From Polyangiaceae bacterium (GTDB lineage Bacteria; Myxococcota_A; Polyangia; Polyangiales; Polyangiaceae), in assembly GCA_020633235.1 (NCBI GenBank), contig JACKEA010000008.1, positions 310,001 to 374,000 of the forward strand: 64,000 nt of DNA, read 5' to 3'. A model generated the notes under the pieces. The model saw nothing but the letters and a program-made list of their open reading frames with translations, ran no database searches and was not told where the DNA came from. The translations under genes and the position numbers were made by a program. Position 1 is the first letter of the stretch, and the number at the start of each line of letters is the position of its first letter. Shown here piece after piece: positions 55,334 to 64,000 of the stretch.

Positions 55334-56437
55334 ATGAAGTTCGTACGGTGCTTGCTTCTGGCCACCATGGTCAGCCTGGGTGGGATCTCTTTCTCGAGCG
55401 TCGCGCACGCGGCGGAACCCTCGCCGGCGGAGATCGCCGTGGCGCGGCGTCTGTTCCGCGAGGCGACGCAGCTGGAAGGCGACAAGAAGTGGGACCAGGC
55501 GGAGGCCAAGCTCCGGGAGGCCCTCGCCATCAAAGAGACCCCTGGGCTGCGCTATCACGTCGCTTACTGCCAAGAGCAGCAGGGCAAGCTGGTGGAAGCG
55601 CTGGTGGACTACGACCGCGCGGACGAGATGATCCAGCACGGCGCCGCCGCTGCGGACGTGGCGGAGCTGGTAGGGCCCGCGCGGGATTCCCTGCGCAAGC
55701 GGGTGCCGGGCTTCAACCTGGTGCTGCCCGACGGCGTGAAGGACGTGACCCTCGAGGTGGACGGCGAGAAAGTGGCGCCCGCGCTCACGCATCAACGCGT
55801 GCCGGTCAATCCGGGCAAGCACAAGATCGTCGTTTCCGCGCCGGGCCGACAAACATATGAACAGGTCGTACCCTTCGCCGAAGGCGAGACTCGAGGCATA
55901 CCGCTAACTCTTCCGTTGCTCGCCAAGACCAGTATGGACGATCCCAAGGGGGGCGCCGGCCCGGGTCCCGAGGGCGATACGGGAACCGTGAGCACGAGCA
56001 GCAGCGGCTGGTCGACGCGCACCTGGGTGCTGATCGGCGAAGGGGCGTTCACCGCGGTGGCGCTGGGGACGGGCGTGTACTTCGCCATCGACAAGGGCAA
56101 GGCGCAGGACCAGGTGGACGAAGCCAGCGCGGCCGTCGACAAGCAATACAAGACCCTGAACCCCGGGGCGACCAACACGGACGCGGCCTGCAGCAATCCG
56201 ACGGACACGGATCTGAAGGACTACTGCGACCAGCTCTCGAGCTTGAGCGACCAGCGGGATCGCTCCAAGACCTTGAGCACCATCGGCTTCATCGGCGCGG
56301 GGGTGGGTGCGGCGGCCACGGCGGCGACGTTCATCCTGTGGCAGCCGAAAGAGAAGTCCGTGGCTCGTACGCTGCGCGTGGCGCCATCGCCCATGGCCGG
56401 CGGCGGCGCGTTCTTGTCGGTCAGCGGCGCGTTCTGA
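55334..56437 (+). CDS. stand-alone P-family TPR/PEGA membrane protein
   Basis: A 367-residue protein. Signal peptide ending SVAHA, TPR helices (AVARRLFREATQLEGDKKWDQAEAKLREALAIKETPG), a PEGA-like domain (LPDGVKDVTLEVDGEKVAPALTHQRVPVNPGKHKIVVSAPGRQ). First membrane segment is WVLIGEGAFTAVALGTGVYFAI, then a Cys-containing loop, second segment IGFIGAGVGAAATAATFILW. It ends LSVSGAF. Same architecture and ending as the array P proteins but clearly diverged and without an L partner. ATG 55334 is chosen; ATG 55322 is equally close and lacks a better binding site. Confidence 0.8.
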   Translation: MKFVRCLLLATMVSLGGISFSSVAHAAEPSPAEIAVARRLFREATQLEGDKKWDQAEAKLREALAIKETPGLRYHVAYCQEQQGKLVEALVDYDRADEMIQHGAAAADVAELVGPARDSLRKRVPGFNLVLPDGVKDVTLEVDGEKVAPALTHQRVPVNPGKHKIVVSAPGRQTYEQVVPFAEGETRGIPLTLPLLAKTSMDDPKGGAGPGPEGDTGTVSTSSSGWSTRTWVLIGEGAFTAVALGTGVYFAIDKGKAQDQVDEASAAVDKQYKTLNPGATNTDAACSNPTDTDLKDYCDQLSSLSDQRDRSKTLSTIGFIGAGVGAAATAATFILWQPKEKSVARTLRVAPSPMAGGGAFLSVSGAF

Positions 56438-56440
56438 GCG

Positions 56441-57475
56441 CTACATGCAGCAGACCGTCTTTGGATCCGTGGGGCCGAGCTCGCCCGTGAGCATGGGGGC
56501 GCCGGACTTCGTGCAGGATACCGTCTGCGTGTACTCCGCGGTGCTGGCGCCCGTGAGGCCCTGAACCGCGGCGCAGCTGGAAGGCACGCCTACCGTGGAG
56601 CCGCCACCGCTGCAGCTATTGGCGCCGTAGAGGTTCACCTGCCCTGCGCAGCTCGGGGTGCCGCAGGAGCACGAGCCCTTCTGGCAGCCGCGCGTGTCGT
56701 TGATGGTGGTGAACACCAGGGTCTTGTTCACGTAGGGCGCTCCGGGACAGTCCTGGTCGCCATTCGTGGCGATGCATAGCGTGGCGGTGGTGGGTAGGCA
56801 GGTGCCGCCGCCAGCACAAGTGGGAGCGTTCTGGGCCGCGCAGGCCGTGTACGCTTTGTTCCAGGTGGGTTCGGGTGCGGCGGTCGCCTTGACGGCGATG
56901 GCGGCGCAGCTGCTCGATGCCGAGACGGTGACCTCCGCGCCGGGCGCGATGCAGCTGTCCAGCCAACCGCCGAGAATGGTGCACTGCCCATTCGCGAGGT
57001 CCTTGGTGCCGCAGTTGGCGGCGCCGACGCAGACCTCGCCCGTCGCTCGAAGCGTGGCCGTGCAGTGCACCGGCGTGGGATCGCAGGCGCAGTCGCAGGT
57101 GGGGGGCGCGCCGACGGGAGTGTCCCCCCCGGTGAACGCCGCCACGGCGAAGGGTGCCGCGCAGGCGTCGGCTTGTCGCAACGTCACGGGGCCCGTCCAG
57201 CCGCTGGGAGCCGGCGCGACGCAGGTGGTGTCGCCCGCGCAGGTCACCGGGACGCCGCCGGTGCCAGCGCTGCCGGCCGCGCCCGCGGCGCCCCCGCCGC
57301 CGACGTTGCCCGTGCCGCCGCCGCCGACATTGCCGCTGCCGCCGGTGCTGCCGCCGTCTTGCCCGCCGGTGCCTGTGCCCGCCGCGCCGCCCGAGCCCGC
57401 CGTGAACTCACTGCCCCCGCATCCAACGACAATCAACGCGCACGCCGCCGCCGCGGCGTAGATCGGTCTAAGCAT
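56441..57475 (-). CDS. Cys-rich Gly-linker lipoprotein
   Basis: A 344-residue lipoprotein (lipobox LIVVGC, then GGSEF) with a Gly-rich linker containing two GNVGGGG repeats. The Cys-rich body (CDCACDPTPVHCTATL, CVGAANCGTKDL, CAAIAVKATAAPEPTWNKAYTAC) ends CCM. No family recognised. Convergent with the P-family gene, stops 3 nt apart. Confidence 0.75.
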   Translation of the reverse strand: MLRPIYAAAAACALIVVGCGGSEFTAGSGGAAGTGTGGQDGGSTGGSGNVGGGGTGNVGGGGAAGAAGSAGTGGVPVTCAGDTTCVAPAPSGWTGPVTLRQADACAAPFAVAAFTGGDTPVGAPPTCDCACDPTPVHCTATLRATGEVCVGAANCGTKDLANGQCTILGGWLDSCIAPGAEVTVSASSSCAAIAVKATAAPEPTWNKAYTACAAQNAPTCAGGGTCLPTTATLCIATNGDQDCPGAPYVNKTLVFTTINDTRGCQKGSCSCGTPSCAGQVNLYGANSCSGGGSTVGVPSSCAAVQGLTGASTAEYTQTVSCTKSGAPMLTGELGPTDPKTVCCM

Positions 57476-57501
57476 GCCGAAAGCTTAGCACCGCGCGTGG
57501 A

Positions 57502-58455
57502 TCAGGGCTGCTTCGTCTCCGGGAACACGAGCACCCAGGAGCGCGGGCTCACCTGGAACAGCACCGCGCGATCTCCGAGCTTGGCGCGGTCGTAGTACTT
57601 GACCCAGGGCAAGGACGTCCAAGCCTCCGTGTCCTTGATGTACTCCGGCACGATCACGTCGAGCTCCGTGTAGCGCCCGTGCGTCGCTTCCGCGAGGGCC
57701 GGTCCGTAGCTCCACGCCGCGCGCTCTTCCTTCGGGTGCAGGTCGTTGTGCAGCGCACCGCCGTAGGCCACGACCATCGCCGGCTTGCCGTCCTTTGCGT
57801 TCTGCGCCAGGAGCGTGCTCACCTTCTTTTGCGTGAGCCGCGCGATGGTCTGGAGCATGATGCCGATGTCCCCGGCGCCCGCTTCCGTGATGCGCTGAAG
57901 CTCGTCGCACGTGGGTCGCAGCACGTCCGGGATCACGCCCAACGCGCGCGCGGCCTTGCCCAGCGTCACGAACTCGTTCTGGTTCGACTTCGCCTGCGGC
58001 TCCGTCACCGGCTTCTGTTGTTTCTCGACCTTCTGCGCGGTCTTCTTGCAGGTGCCGTCCGGGAGCAGCAGCTCCACGATCAGATCGCTGGCCTGTCCCC
58101 GGAGCTCCGGCAAGAGTTGCTCCGTGAAGCGCTTGGTGGAAGACGGAATGTCCTCCGTTCCCTTTTGGGCGTGGGCTTCACCCACTCCAAGAGCTTGGGG
58201 TTGGTCCGCCGCGAGCACCGCGCGGAACGCCTGCACGGGGTCGTCGAAGGAGCGGCACTCGAGGGCGCCGCACGGCGTGCCGGCGACCGCGGGATCCGGC
58301 GCAGGCTCCGCGCTGGGCGCCGGCGCGGCCGGCGTGGCCGCGACCTTCTGCGGCGGCGCGGGCGGCTTCGGCGCGGGCCGCGTGGGACCGCTGCATCCAG
58401 TGGCGGCGAGGGCGACGGCGATCAGACGAAAGCGCACGGCCGACGAGAGTAGCAT
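57502..58455 (-). CDS. lipoprotein with possible ChaN/Tiki-like domain
   Basis: A 317-residue protein with lipobox ALAATGC and a Pro/Ala linker, then a domain opening ALGVGEAHAQKG and containing ASDLIVELLLPDG and later MVVAYGGALHND. The GExH and GGALH elements resemble the metal-site motifs of the ChaN/TraB/Tiki superfamily (haem-binding or metalloprotease-like), but the match is weak by eye. ATG 58455 gives the signal peptide directly. It is divergent from the FGE-like gene. Confidence 0.7.
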   Translation of the reverse strand: MLLSSAVRFRLIAVALAATGCSGPTRPAPKPPAPPQKVAATPAAPAPSAEPAPDPAVAGTPCGALECRSFDDPVQAFRAVLAADQPQALGVGEAHAQKGTEDIPSSTKRFTEQLLPELRGQASDLIVELLLPDGTCKKTAQKVEKQQKPVTEPQAKSNQNEFVTLGKAARALGVIPDVLRPTCDELQRITEAGAGDIGIMLQTIARLTQKKVSTLLAQNAKDGKPAMVVAYGGALHNDLHPKEERAAWSYGPALAEATHGRYTELDVIVPEYIKDTEAWTSLPWVKYYDRAKLGDRAVLFQVSPRSWVLVFPETKQP

Positions 58456-58580
58456 CGCGGGTACGACAGCGTCGTGCCGGGTGTGTTCCCGTTTCCGCGG
58501 CGGACCAACAAAACCCAAGATCTGCAGGTCCCCTCGAGTCGCCGCGCCCAAGAAATCTGGCCCGGCAGAATCAACGTGCT

Positions 58581-58738
58581 AGAGCGCCGAACAGTTTGAC
58601 TCCCGTCGGTCTTCCACGGCTGCGGGGCGCATCGCGGCGTTGCTCCTCCTCGCAATACTCCAGTATTCCTCGTCGTCGCGCCTTCTGCTGCACCCCGAAG
58701 CCTCGAACCCTTCGATCCGTCAAACTGCTCGGCGCTCT
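58581..58738. repeat. 158-nt inverted repeat, MITE-like
   Basis: Outer arms of 20 nt match at 19 positions (AGAGCGCCGAACAGTTTGAC at 58581-58600 against the complement of 58719-58738). The inside is partly complementary, and the centre is an AATACT/AGTATT palindrome at 58654-58667. The element overlaps the 5' end of the following gene's open frame. Confidence 0.85.
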
Positions 58739-59729
58739 GACGCTTGCCGCCCTGCGTTCGCTGCCGGAGATCCAGCTGCCTGCTGGGGCACGCGGGCGGG
58801 GTGCGCTGCTCGCGGCGCTGGTGCTGTGCGCGCTGCCGCTCGGGCTCGTGCCGCGGGCGGAAGCGAAGCGGCGCGGGTGCCCGGCGGGCATGGTGAGCGT
58901 GCACGGCAAGTTCTGTATCGACGCGTACGAAGCGAGCGTGGACGTGGTGGATGCGCGCGGTCGCACGCGGCGGCGGCAGTCGCCGTATCACATGCCGAAC
59001 GAGGGGGAGCGCATCCGTGCGCGGAGCCGGCGGGGCGTGGTGCCGCAGGCGTACATCAGCCAGGAACAAGCCGAGGCGGCGTGCGAGGCGGCGGGCAAGC
59101 GTTTGTGCACGGACGACGAGTGGGTGGAAGCCTGCAAAGGGCGCTCGCCCACGCTGTATCCCTATGGCGACGAGCACCAGGACGGACGCTGCAACGACAA
59201 GGGCGTGTCACCGCTCCGCAAGCTGCACGGCGCCGGGGATGGCCTGGACGTGTTCGGCATCGAAGCGATGAACGATCCGCGGCTCAACAAGGTGCCCGGT
59301 AGCTTGGCGCGCACCGGACAGTTTCGTCGTTGTCGAAACAGCTTTGGCGCCTACGACATGGTGGGCAACCTGCACGAATGGACGGCGAACCCCACCGGGG
59401 TGTTCCGCGGTGGGTACTACCTGGACAACGAGCTGCACGGGCGTGGTTGCAGCTACCTGACGACCGGCCACAACACGAAGTACCACGACTACTCGATCGG
59501 CTTTCGCTGTTGCTCCGGCGGCGCGGGGGATGCACAGGTGAAGAAGCAAGCGCCCAAGAAGAAACCGGCCAACGGAAAGACACGCACGCACGTGGTGGAG
59601 TCCGGGGAGTCCTTGTGGGGCATCGCGAAGAAGTACGGCGTCTCGGTGTCCGACATCTGCGAAGCCAGCAAGATCTCCCCGGAGGATCCGCTCCAGCCCG
59701 GCCAGGAGCTGACCATCCCGCCGGGCTGA
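58596..59729 (+). CDS. FGE-sulfatase/SUMF1-type protein with LysM
   Basis: Signal-like hydrophobic stretch at about residues 73-90 (ALLAALVLCALPLGLV). Next comes an FGE-sulfatase domain with CPAGMVSVHGKFCIDAYEAS, the RLCTDDEWVEAC motif, YDMVGNLHEWT, FRGGYY and GFRCC. A C-terminal LysM follows (THVVESGESLWGIAKKYGVSVSDIC to LTIPPG). FGE-fold proteins modify or bind partners outside the cell; LysM binds peptidoglycan. The start is uncertain: only TTG 58596 exists in frame before the signal sequence, inside the inverted repeat. The native start may have been replaced by that insertion. Confidence 0.75.
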   Translation: MTPVGLPRLRGASRRCSSSQYSSIPRRRAFCCTPKPRTLRSVKLLGALTLAALRSLPEIQLPAGARGRGALLAALVLCALPLGLVPRAEAKRRGCPAGMVSVHGKFCIDAYEASVDVVDARGRTRRRQSPYHMPNEGERIRARSRRGVVPQAYISQEQAEAACEAAGKRLCTDDEWVEACKGRSPTLYPYGDEHQDGRCNDKGVSPLRKLHGAGDGLDVFGIEAMNDPRLNKVPGSLARTGQFRRCRNSFGAYDMVGNLHEWTANPTGVFRGGYYLDNELHGRGCSYLTTGHNTKYHDYSIGFRCCSGGAGDAQVKKQAPKKKPANGKTRTHVVESGESLWGIAKKYGVSVSDICEASKISPEDPLQPGQELTIPPG

Positions 59730-59732
59730 ACG

Positions 59733-61415
59733 TTACTGCGCCTCCACCACCGTGCCGGACTTGCCCGTGGAGCCGGTGATGACGCCGCTCTTGCCGCCGG
59801 TGCCGGGAGTGCCGACCTGGAAGGTGACGGCGGTGAGCGTGGGCGCGCTGGCGACGGTCAGCACCGCGATCGACGGACCGCCGCCACCGGGGCCACCCGC
59901 GCCGCCGTTGCCGCCGTTGCCACCCTTGCCGCCGTTCTTGCCGCTCTGGTAGCTGCCGTGGCCACTGCCGCCCTTGCCGCCGCTGCCGCCGGGCTGACCC
60001 GCAGCGCCCGCGCTGCCGTTGCCGCCGTTGCCGCCGGACGCGGTCTCGAAGCGGGTTTCGCTGGCGGACACCAGACTGTGCTCGACGATGAGCGCGATCG
60101 ATGCGCCGCCGCCTTCGCCCGCGAGGCCGCCATCGCCACCGCAACCGGGGTAGCCACCCTGGCCGCCGCCGCCACCAAGGTAGAAGAACATGCAGATGTC
60201 GTTGGTGCAGTCGCTCAGGCCGCCAGCGCCACCCCCGCCGGGCAGGCCGCTGGTGCCCGGCCCGCCATCCGTGCCGTCGTTGTCGGAGATGTAGGCGCCG
60301 TTGACGATGCTACCGAAGGCGCCGCCGGGTTCTCCAGGAGCTCCCACGCTGCCAGCGCTGCCGTCGCCGCCAACACTGCCCAGGGCACCGCCACTTCCGC
60401 CGAGTGGGTAGCCGTGCACACCCGGCTTGGCCAGCGCCTTCTTGAAGTAGTTGGCGCCGGTGCCGCCGTAGCCGCCACGGTACTTTGCGCCGCCAGCGCA
60501 GGAGGTGAGAGCTGCGTTCTGGCCACCCATCGCCATTGACGTGCATTCGCCCTGGAAGGGCTCAATGGAGCAGTAGGGACCCCCGATTGAAGTGCCTTGC
60601 GCGCCGGCCATTGCGGGGGTGGTCACGGCGGCCGCGGCGGCGCCGGCCTTGCCGTTGGCGCCGTTGGCGGCGATGAACGCCGAGCGGTTCAAGACGATGT
60701 CCGTGGAGTCGACGATGGCGCCGGCGATCGAGCTCTCCCCCGGGGCGACGCCGGGCGGCGCGACGAGCTCGAGGTGATCGACGAAGGCGCCGTTGACGTT
60801 GTCGATGCGCAGCGGGACGCCCTGGGCCGGCGCGACGACCGCGCGCTCGTGACTGCGGGACCAGCCGTTGTCGCAGTCGTACCCGCCGAACAGGGCGACG
60901 TCGTCAGCGTCGATGACGACGTTCTCGGTGTAGGTGCCGTTGCACACGTAGACGTCCTTGGCGTTGGCCTTCGCGAGCGCGATGGCCTTCTTCAGCGTGT
61001 GGACCGGAGTGGCCATGCTGCCGTCCGCGCTGTCCGAGCCGCTGGGCGCCACGAAGACGGCCTGTGCCGCCGTGCCGTCGATGCCGTCGCAGTTCTCGTC
61101 GGTGAAGTCGTCGTCCGGGCGATCTTCCGTGCCGGTGGGCGTGCACTGCGGCGGGCTGCCCGCCGCGCCGCCGGTGTTGCTTCCGCCACCCGTGCTGCTT
61201 CCGCCGCCGGTGCTGCTTCCGCCGCTGCCGGTGGACGCGCCGCCCATGCCGCTCGCGCCGCCGCTGCCCTCGCCGCCGGTGCCCGACGCAGAGGCTGCGC
61301 CCGAGCCGCCGGGGTGGCCGTCGAAGCTATCGCTGGAGCAGGCGGCCGTGGCGCCGAGCAAAACCAAAGAAGTCGAACCGATGAGAGCCCTGAGAGCCTG
61401 TGCGGAAATGTGCAT
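59733..61415 (-). CDS. diverged L-family Gly-rich lipoprotein
   Basis: A 560-residue lipoprotein outside the array: lipobox ATAAC, SSDSFDG, linker with SSTGGG repeats, an acidic Cys motif (DENCDGIDG), DUF1565-like VFVAPSGSDSADGSMATPVHTLKKAI, beta-helix rungs (VALFGGYDCDNGW, DIVLNRSAFIAANGANGKAG), then a Gly-rich half. Domain order is as in L1-L7 with low identity. GGGGAGGG precedes ATG 61415. It shows that single L genes exist apart from the array. Confidence 0.8.
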   Translation of the reverse strand: MHISAQALRALIGSTSLVLLGATAACSSDSFDGHPGGSGAASASGTGGEGSGGASGMGGASTGSGGSSTGGGSSTGGGSNTGGAAGSPPQCTPTGTEDRPDDDFTDENCDGIDGTAAQAVFVAPSGSDSADGSMATPVHTLKKAIALAKANAKDVYVCNGTYTENVVIDADDVALFGGYDCDNGWSRSHERAVVAPAQGVPLRIDNVNGAFVDHLELVAPPGVAPGESSIAGAIVDSTDIVLNRSAFIAANGANGKAGAAAAAVTTPAMAGAQGTSIGGPYCSIEPFQGECTSMAMGGQNAALTSCAGGAKYRGGYGGTGANYFKKALAKPGVHGYPLGGSGGALGSVGGDGSAGSVGAPGEPGGAFGSIVNGAYISDNDGTDGGPGTSGLPGGGGAGGLSDCTNDICMFFYLGGGGGQGGYPGCGGDGGLAGEGGGASIALIVEHSLVSASETRFETASGGNGGNGSAGAAGQPGGSGGKGGSGHGSYQSGKNGGKGGNGGNGGAGGPGGGGPSIAVLTVASAPTLTAVTFQVGTPGTGGKSGVITGSTGKSGTVVEAQ

Positions 61416-61499
61416 GCCCTCCCCTTCGGCCTGGCTGTGCACGGGTTGCGCGGATTTTGGAGTGACGGGGGATGCGCGGGTGGTCTACGGTGTGAGGTT

Positions 61500-63368
61500 A
61501 TGGATTTGCTGCGTTCTGCGTCTCGAGTGTGCGCGTTTGCGCTGGCTCCTCTCCTGCTCACGGCCTGCCCCAAGAAGATGGTGGTGGCTGACAAGGTGGC
61601 TCCCGAAAACCCCAAGGCTGCAGACGTGCGCGGCTCCGAGAGCGTGTACGTGATCGAGGCCAAGGGGCAGCCGCTGATCGTGGACTGGCAACCCGAGGCG
61701 CGGGGCGACCTCGAGGTGGCCATGAAGGAAGGCGTGGCCGTGGTGGGCTTCAGCGAGAAGGGCCTGCGGCTGCTGAAGGATTGTCACATCGACGGCGAGT
61801 ACGGCTTCATCGGAGTGAACACCAAGGAGCAGGTGGTACGGCTGCTCACGGCGGAAGAGGTGAAGGCGAACCTGCCCGGGGCGGGGCTCGGCATCTTGGC
61901 CAAGATCGGCGGCGAGCTGGGGCAGAGCCAAGCGCTCGAGATCGCCATTGTGATGGTGGGCAAGAAGAAGACGACCTGGGCGACGGCCTCCAAGAAGGAC
62001 TTGAAGGGGCAGTGCGCGGGAGCGACGCACTTCGTGCGGGGCGCGACCATCGGAGCCTTTGCAATGCGCAGCGCCGCCAAGGGCAGGGCCAGCACGGTGG
62101 CGGAGATCTTCGGCGCGGGTGCCAGTGCGGCTGCGTCCAAGTCCAGCGACTTGGCGAACAAGGACGGGCTCATCGACGCGTGCCGCAAGGCGATGCCGGA
62201 CTCGAACACGCCGCCGCAACAGTGCGGGTCCCTGATCCGTCTCGAGCTCGTCGCGCTGGACGATGGCGATACGCAGCAGAAGCCCAAGGCGGACGGACCC
62301 ACGGTGGTGAAGAACGAGGAGTCGGAAGCGTGCCCGCCGGGCTTCGTGTTCTCCGGGGGCAAGTGCACCAAGCCGGAGATGGCCGAGTCTCACGTGTGCA
62401 AGTTCGGCGACGTTCAAGACTGCAGCGTCCAGTGCGACAAGGGCAACACCGGGAGCTGTGATGCGCTGGGCGTGATGTTCGCACAGGGCAAGAACGTCAG
62501 TGCGAACGCGGTGGAGGCCGCCAAGCTGTTCGTGAAGGCGTGCAAGGGTGGCGAGTCCAACGGCTGTTACAACCTGGCCATCGCGCTCTACAACGGCAGC
62601 GGGCTGCCGGTCGCCAAGGACAAGGCGCACGTGCTGGCGCGGAAGGCGTGCCTGGACGGCCACGCGCAAGCGTGTGGCATGGCGGCGCGCCAGTATCACT
62701 TTGGCGACGGCGTGCCGGAAGATCTGACCAATGCCGCCAAGCTGTACTTGCAGGCGTGCAAGGGTGGCGACAAGAGCTCTTGCAGCGAGCTGGGCGTGAT
62801 GGCGCACGCGGGACAGGGCATGAAGCAAGACGATCGCATCGCCGCGGGCCTGTTCAAGATGGCGTGCGATGGCGGCGCGTCCATCGGCTGCAGCAACTTG
62901 GGCTACCTGGTGGAGGTGGGCAAGGGCGTGAAGCAGGACGCACGCTTGGCGGCGGCCATCTACGAGAAGGCTTGCCGCGAGAACACGGCGGAGTGCCTGT
63001 GGTGGGGCGTCGCGCATCAAACCGGATTGGTGGGCAAGGTGGACATGAAGCGCGCCGCCACGGAGTGGCGCCGCACCTGCGACGCCTCCAAGGCGGCGGG
63101 CGCGACCTCTTCCGGGCAGCTCATCGCCTGCGGGTTGGTGACCACGCTGCTGGGCGACAAGCAGCCCATGGACATGAACTTCCTGCAGCAGGCCGTGAAG
63201 GTGTGGCAGGCGAGCTGCCAGAGCGGCGACATGCGCGACTGCGCTCAGCTGGGCGTGGCAGTGCTGGCACTGGGCAACAAGCCACTGGCCAAGAAGACCT
63301 TCGAGGTGTCGTGCAAGGGCGGCGACGTGTGGGGCTGCGCCATGGCGAAACACCCCAAAGTGCGCTGA
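61500..63368 (+). CDS. Sel1-repeat lipoprotein
   Basis: A 622-residue lipoprotein (lipobox LLLTAC). The N-terminal 270 residues are unassigned. From about 310 on there are at least five Sel1-like repeats of 36-38 residues, each with a Cys pair (GSCDALGVMFAQGKNVSANA, GCYNLAIALYNGSG, SCSELGVMAHAGQGMKQD, GCSNLGYLVEVGKGVKQD), like the cysteine-rich Hcp proteins of Helicobacter. Sel1 solenoids mediate protein contacts. ATG 61500 follows GTGAGG. Confidence 0.85.
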   Translation: MDLLRSASRVCAFALAPLLLTACPKKMVVADKVAPENPKAADVRGSESVYVIEAKGQPLIVDWQPEARGDLEVAMKEGVAVVGFSEKGLRLLKDCHIDGEYGFIGVNTKEQVVRLLTAEEVKANLPGAGLGILAKIGGELGQSQALEIAIVMVGKKKTTWATASKKDLKGQCAGATHFVRGATIGAFAMRSAAKGRASTVAEIFGAGASAAASKSSDLANKDGLIDACRKAMPDSNTPPQQCGSLIRLELVALDDGDTQQKPKADGPTVVKNEESEACPPGFVFSGGKCTKPEMAESHVCKFGDVQDCSVQCDKGNTGSCDALGVMFAQGKNVSANAVEAAKLFVKACKGGESNGCYNLAIALYNGSGLPVAKDKAHVLARKACLDGHAQACGMAARQYHFGDGVPEDLTNAAKLYLQACKGGDKSSCSELGVMAHAGQGMKQDDRIAAGLFKMACDGGASIGCSNLGYLVEVGKGVKQDARLAAAIYEKACRENTAECLWWGVAHQTGLVGKVDMKRAATEWRRTCDASKAAGATSSGQLIACGLVTTLLGDKQPMDMNFLQQAVKVWQASCQSGDMRDCAQLGVAVLALGNKPLAKKTFEVSCKGGDVWGCAMAKHPKVR

Positions 63369-63434
63369 GGCTCGACAGACGCCAAGATTGGCGCCAATGA
63401 TTGAGGCCTCTGACTTGCCTTTCGGGGGTTCTCA

Positions 63435-64000
<566 letters not shown>

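Overview
The window is high-GC DNA with the character of a large-genome predatory or soil myxobacterial relative (Myxococcota, probably Polyangia). This rests on gene content, not on a database match: many lipoproteins with Gly/Ser/Ala-rich linkers after the lipobox, a Ser/Thr kinase with a C-terminal membrane anchor, PEGA/TPR proteins, MopE-like metal-binding lipoproteins, a DUF1800/DUF1501 pair and Sel1-repeat lipoproteins.

Left flank (1-22.6 kb). An IS3-family element (1-1233) with an A7 frameshift site is followed by a 19-unit heptamer array and by an array of duplicated translation-start segments that ends exactly at a lipoprotein start codon. Next come a GH43-like lipoprotein, a PhnD-like binding protein, a DUF1800-DUF1501 operon, a secreted protein, and a tightly overlapping kinase - TPR/PEGA-like - lipoprotein operon (13197 to 9285, minus). 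These are followed by an ECF sigma factor with a frameshifted anti-sigma-like partner and a run of Cys-rich linker lipoproteins, two of them tandem paralogues with a strong terminator between them.

Centre (22.6-53.7 kb). This is the unusual part: a tandem array of about seven two-gene units on the minus strand. Each unit has a gene P (TPR + PEGA + two membrane segments) and, 10-50 nt downstream, a gene L (lipoprotein, DUF1565-like beta-helix, long Gly-rich tail). Only the unit at the right end (P7-L7, 53548 to 50780) has a complete P gene with signal peptide and TPR. Every other P copy is cut at the same codon (about residue 77 of P7), and its 5' end is replaced by a roughly 870-nt module carrying a plus-strand DUF559 nuclease gene (D). 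Three copies of a roughly 2.9-kb mobile element are inserted among the units. Each carries an Rpn/YhgA-like nuclease and a divergent DDE transposase separated by a 24-nt minisatellite. One complete gene beside several promoterless, signal-less partial copies, joined by near-identical sequence and surrounded by nuclease genes, resembles a donor/expression-site cassette system for a surface lipoprotein pair. That interpretation is inference. The block at about 32.0-34.6 kb looks like two repeat units interleaved base by base and is probably a consensus or assembly artefact.

Right flank (53.7-64 kb). A 34-nt tandem repeat lies upstream of P7. Beyond it are a proline/alanine-rich membrane protein, a stand-alone P-family protein, a Cys-rich lipoprotein, a possible ChaN/Tiki-like lipoprotein, an FGE-sulfatase/LysM protein whose 5' end lies in a 158-nt inverted repeat, a diverged L-family lipoprotein, a Sel1-repeat lipoprotein, and a MopE-like lipoprotein cut by the window edge.
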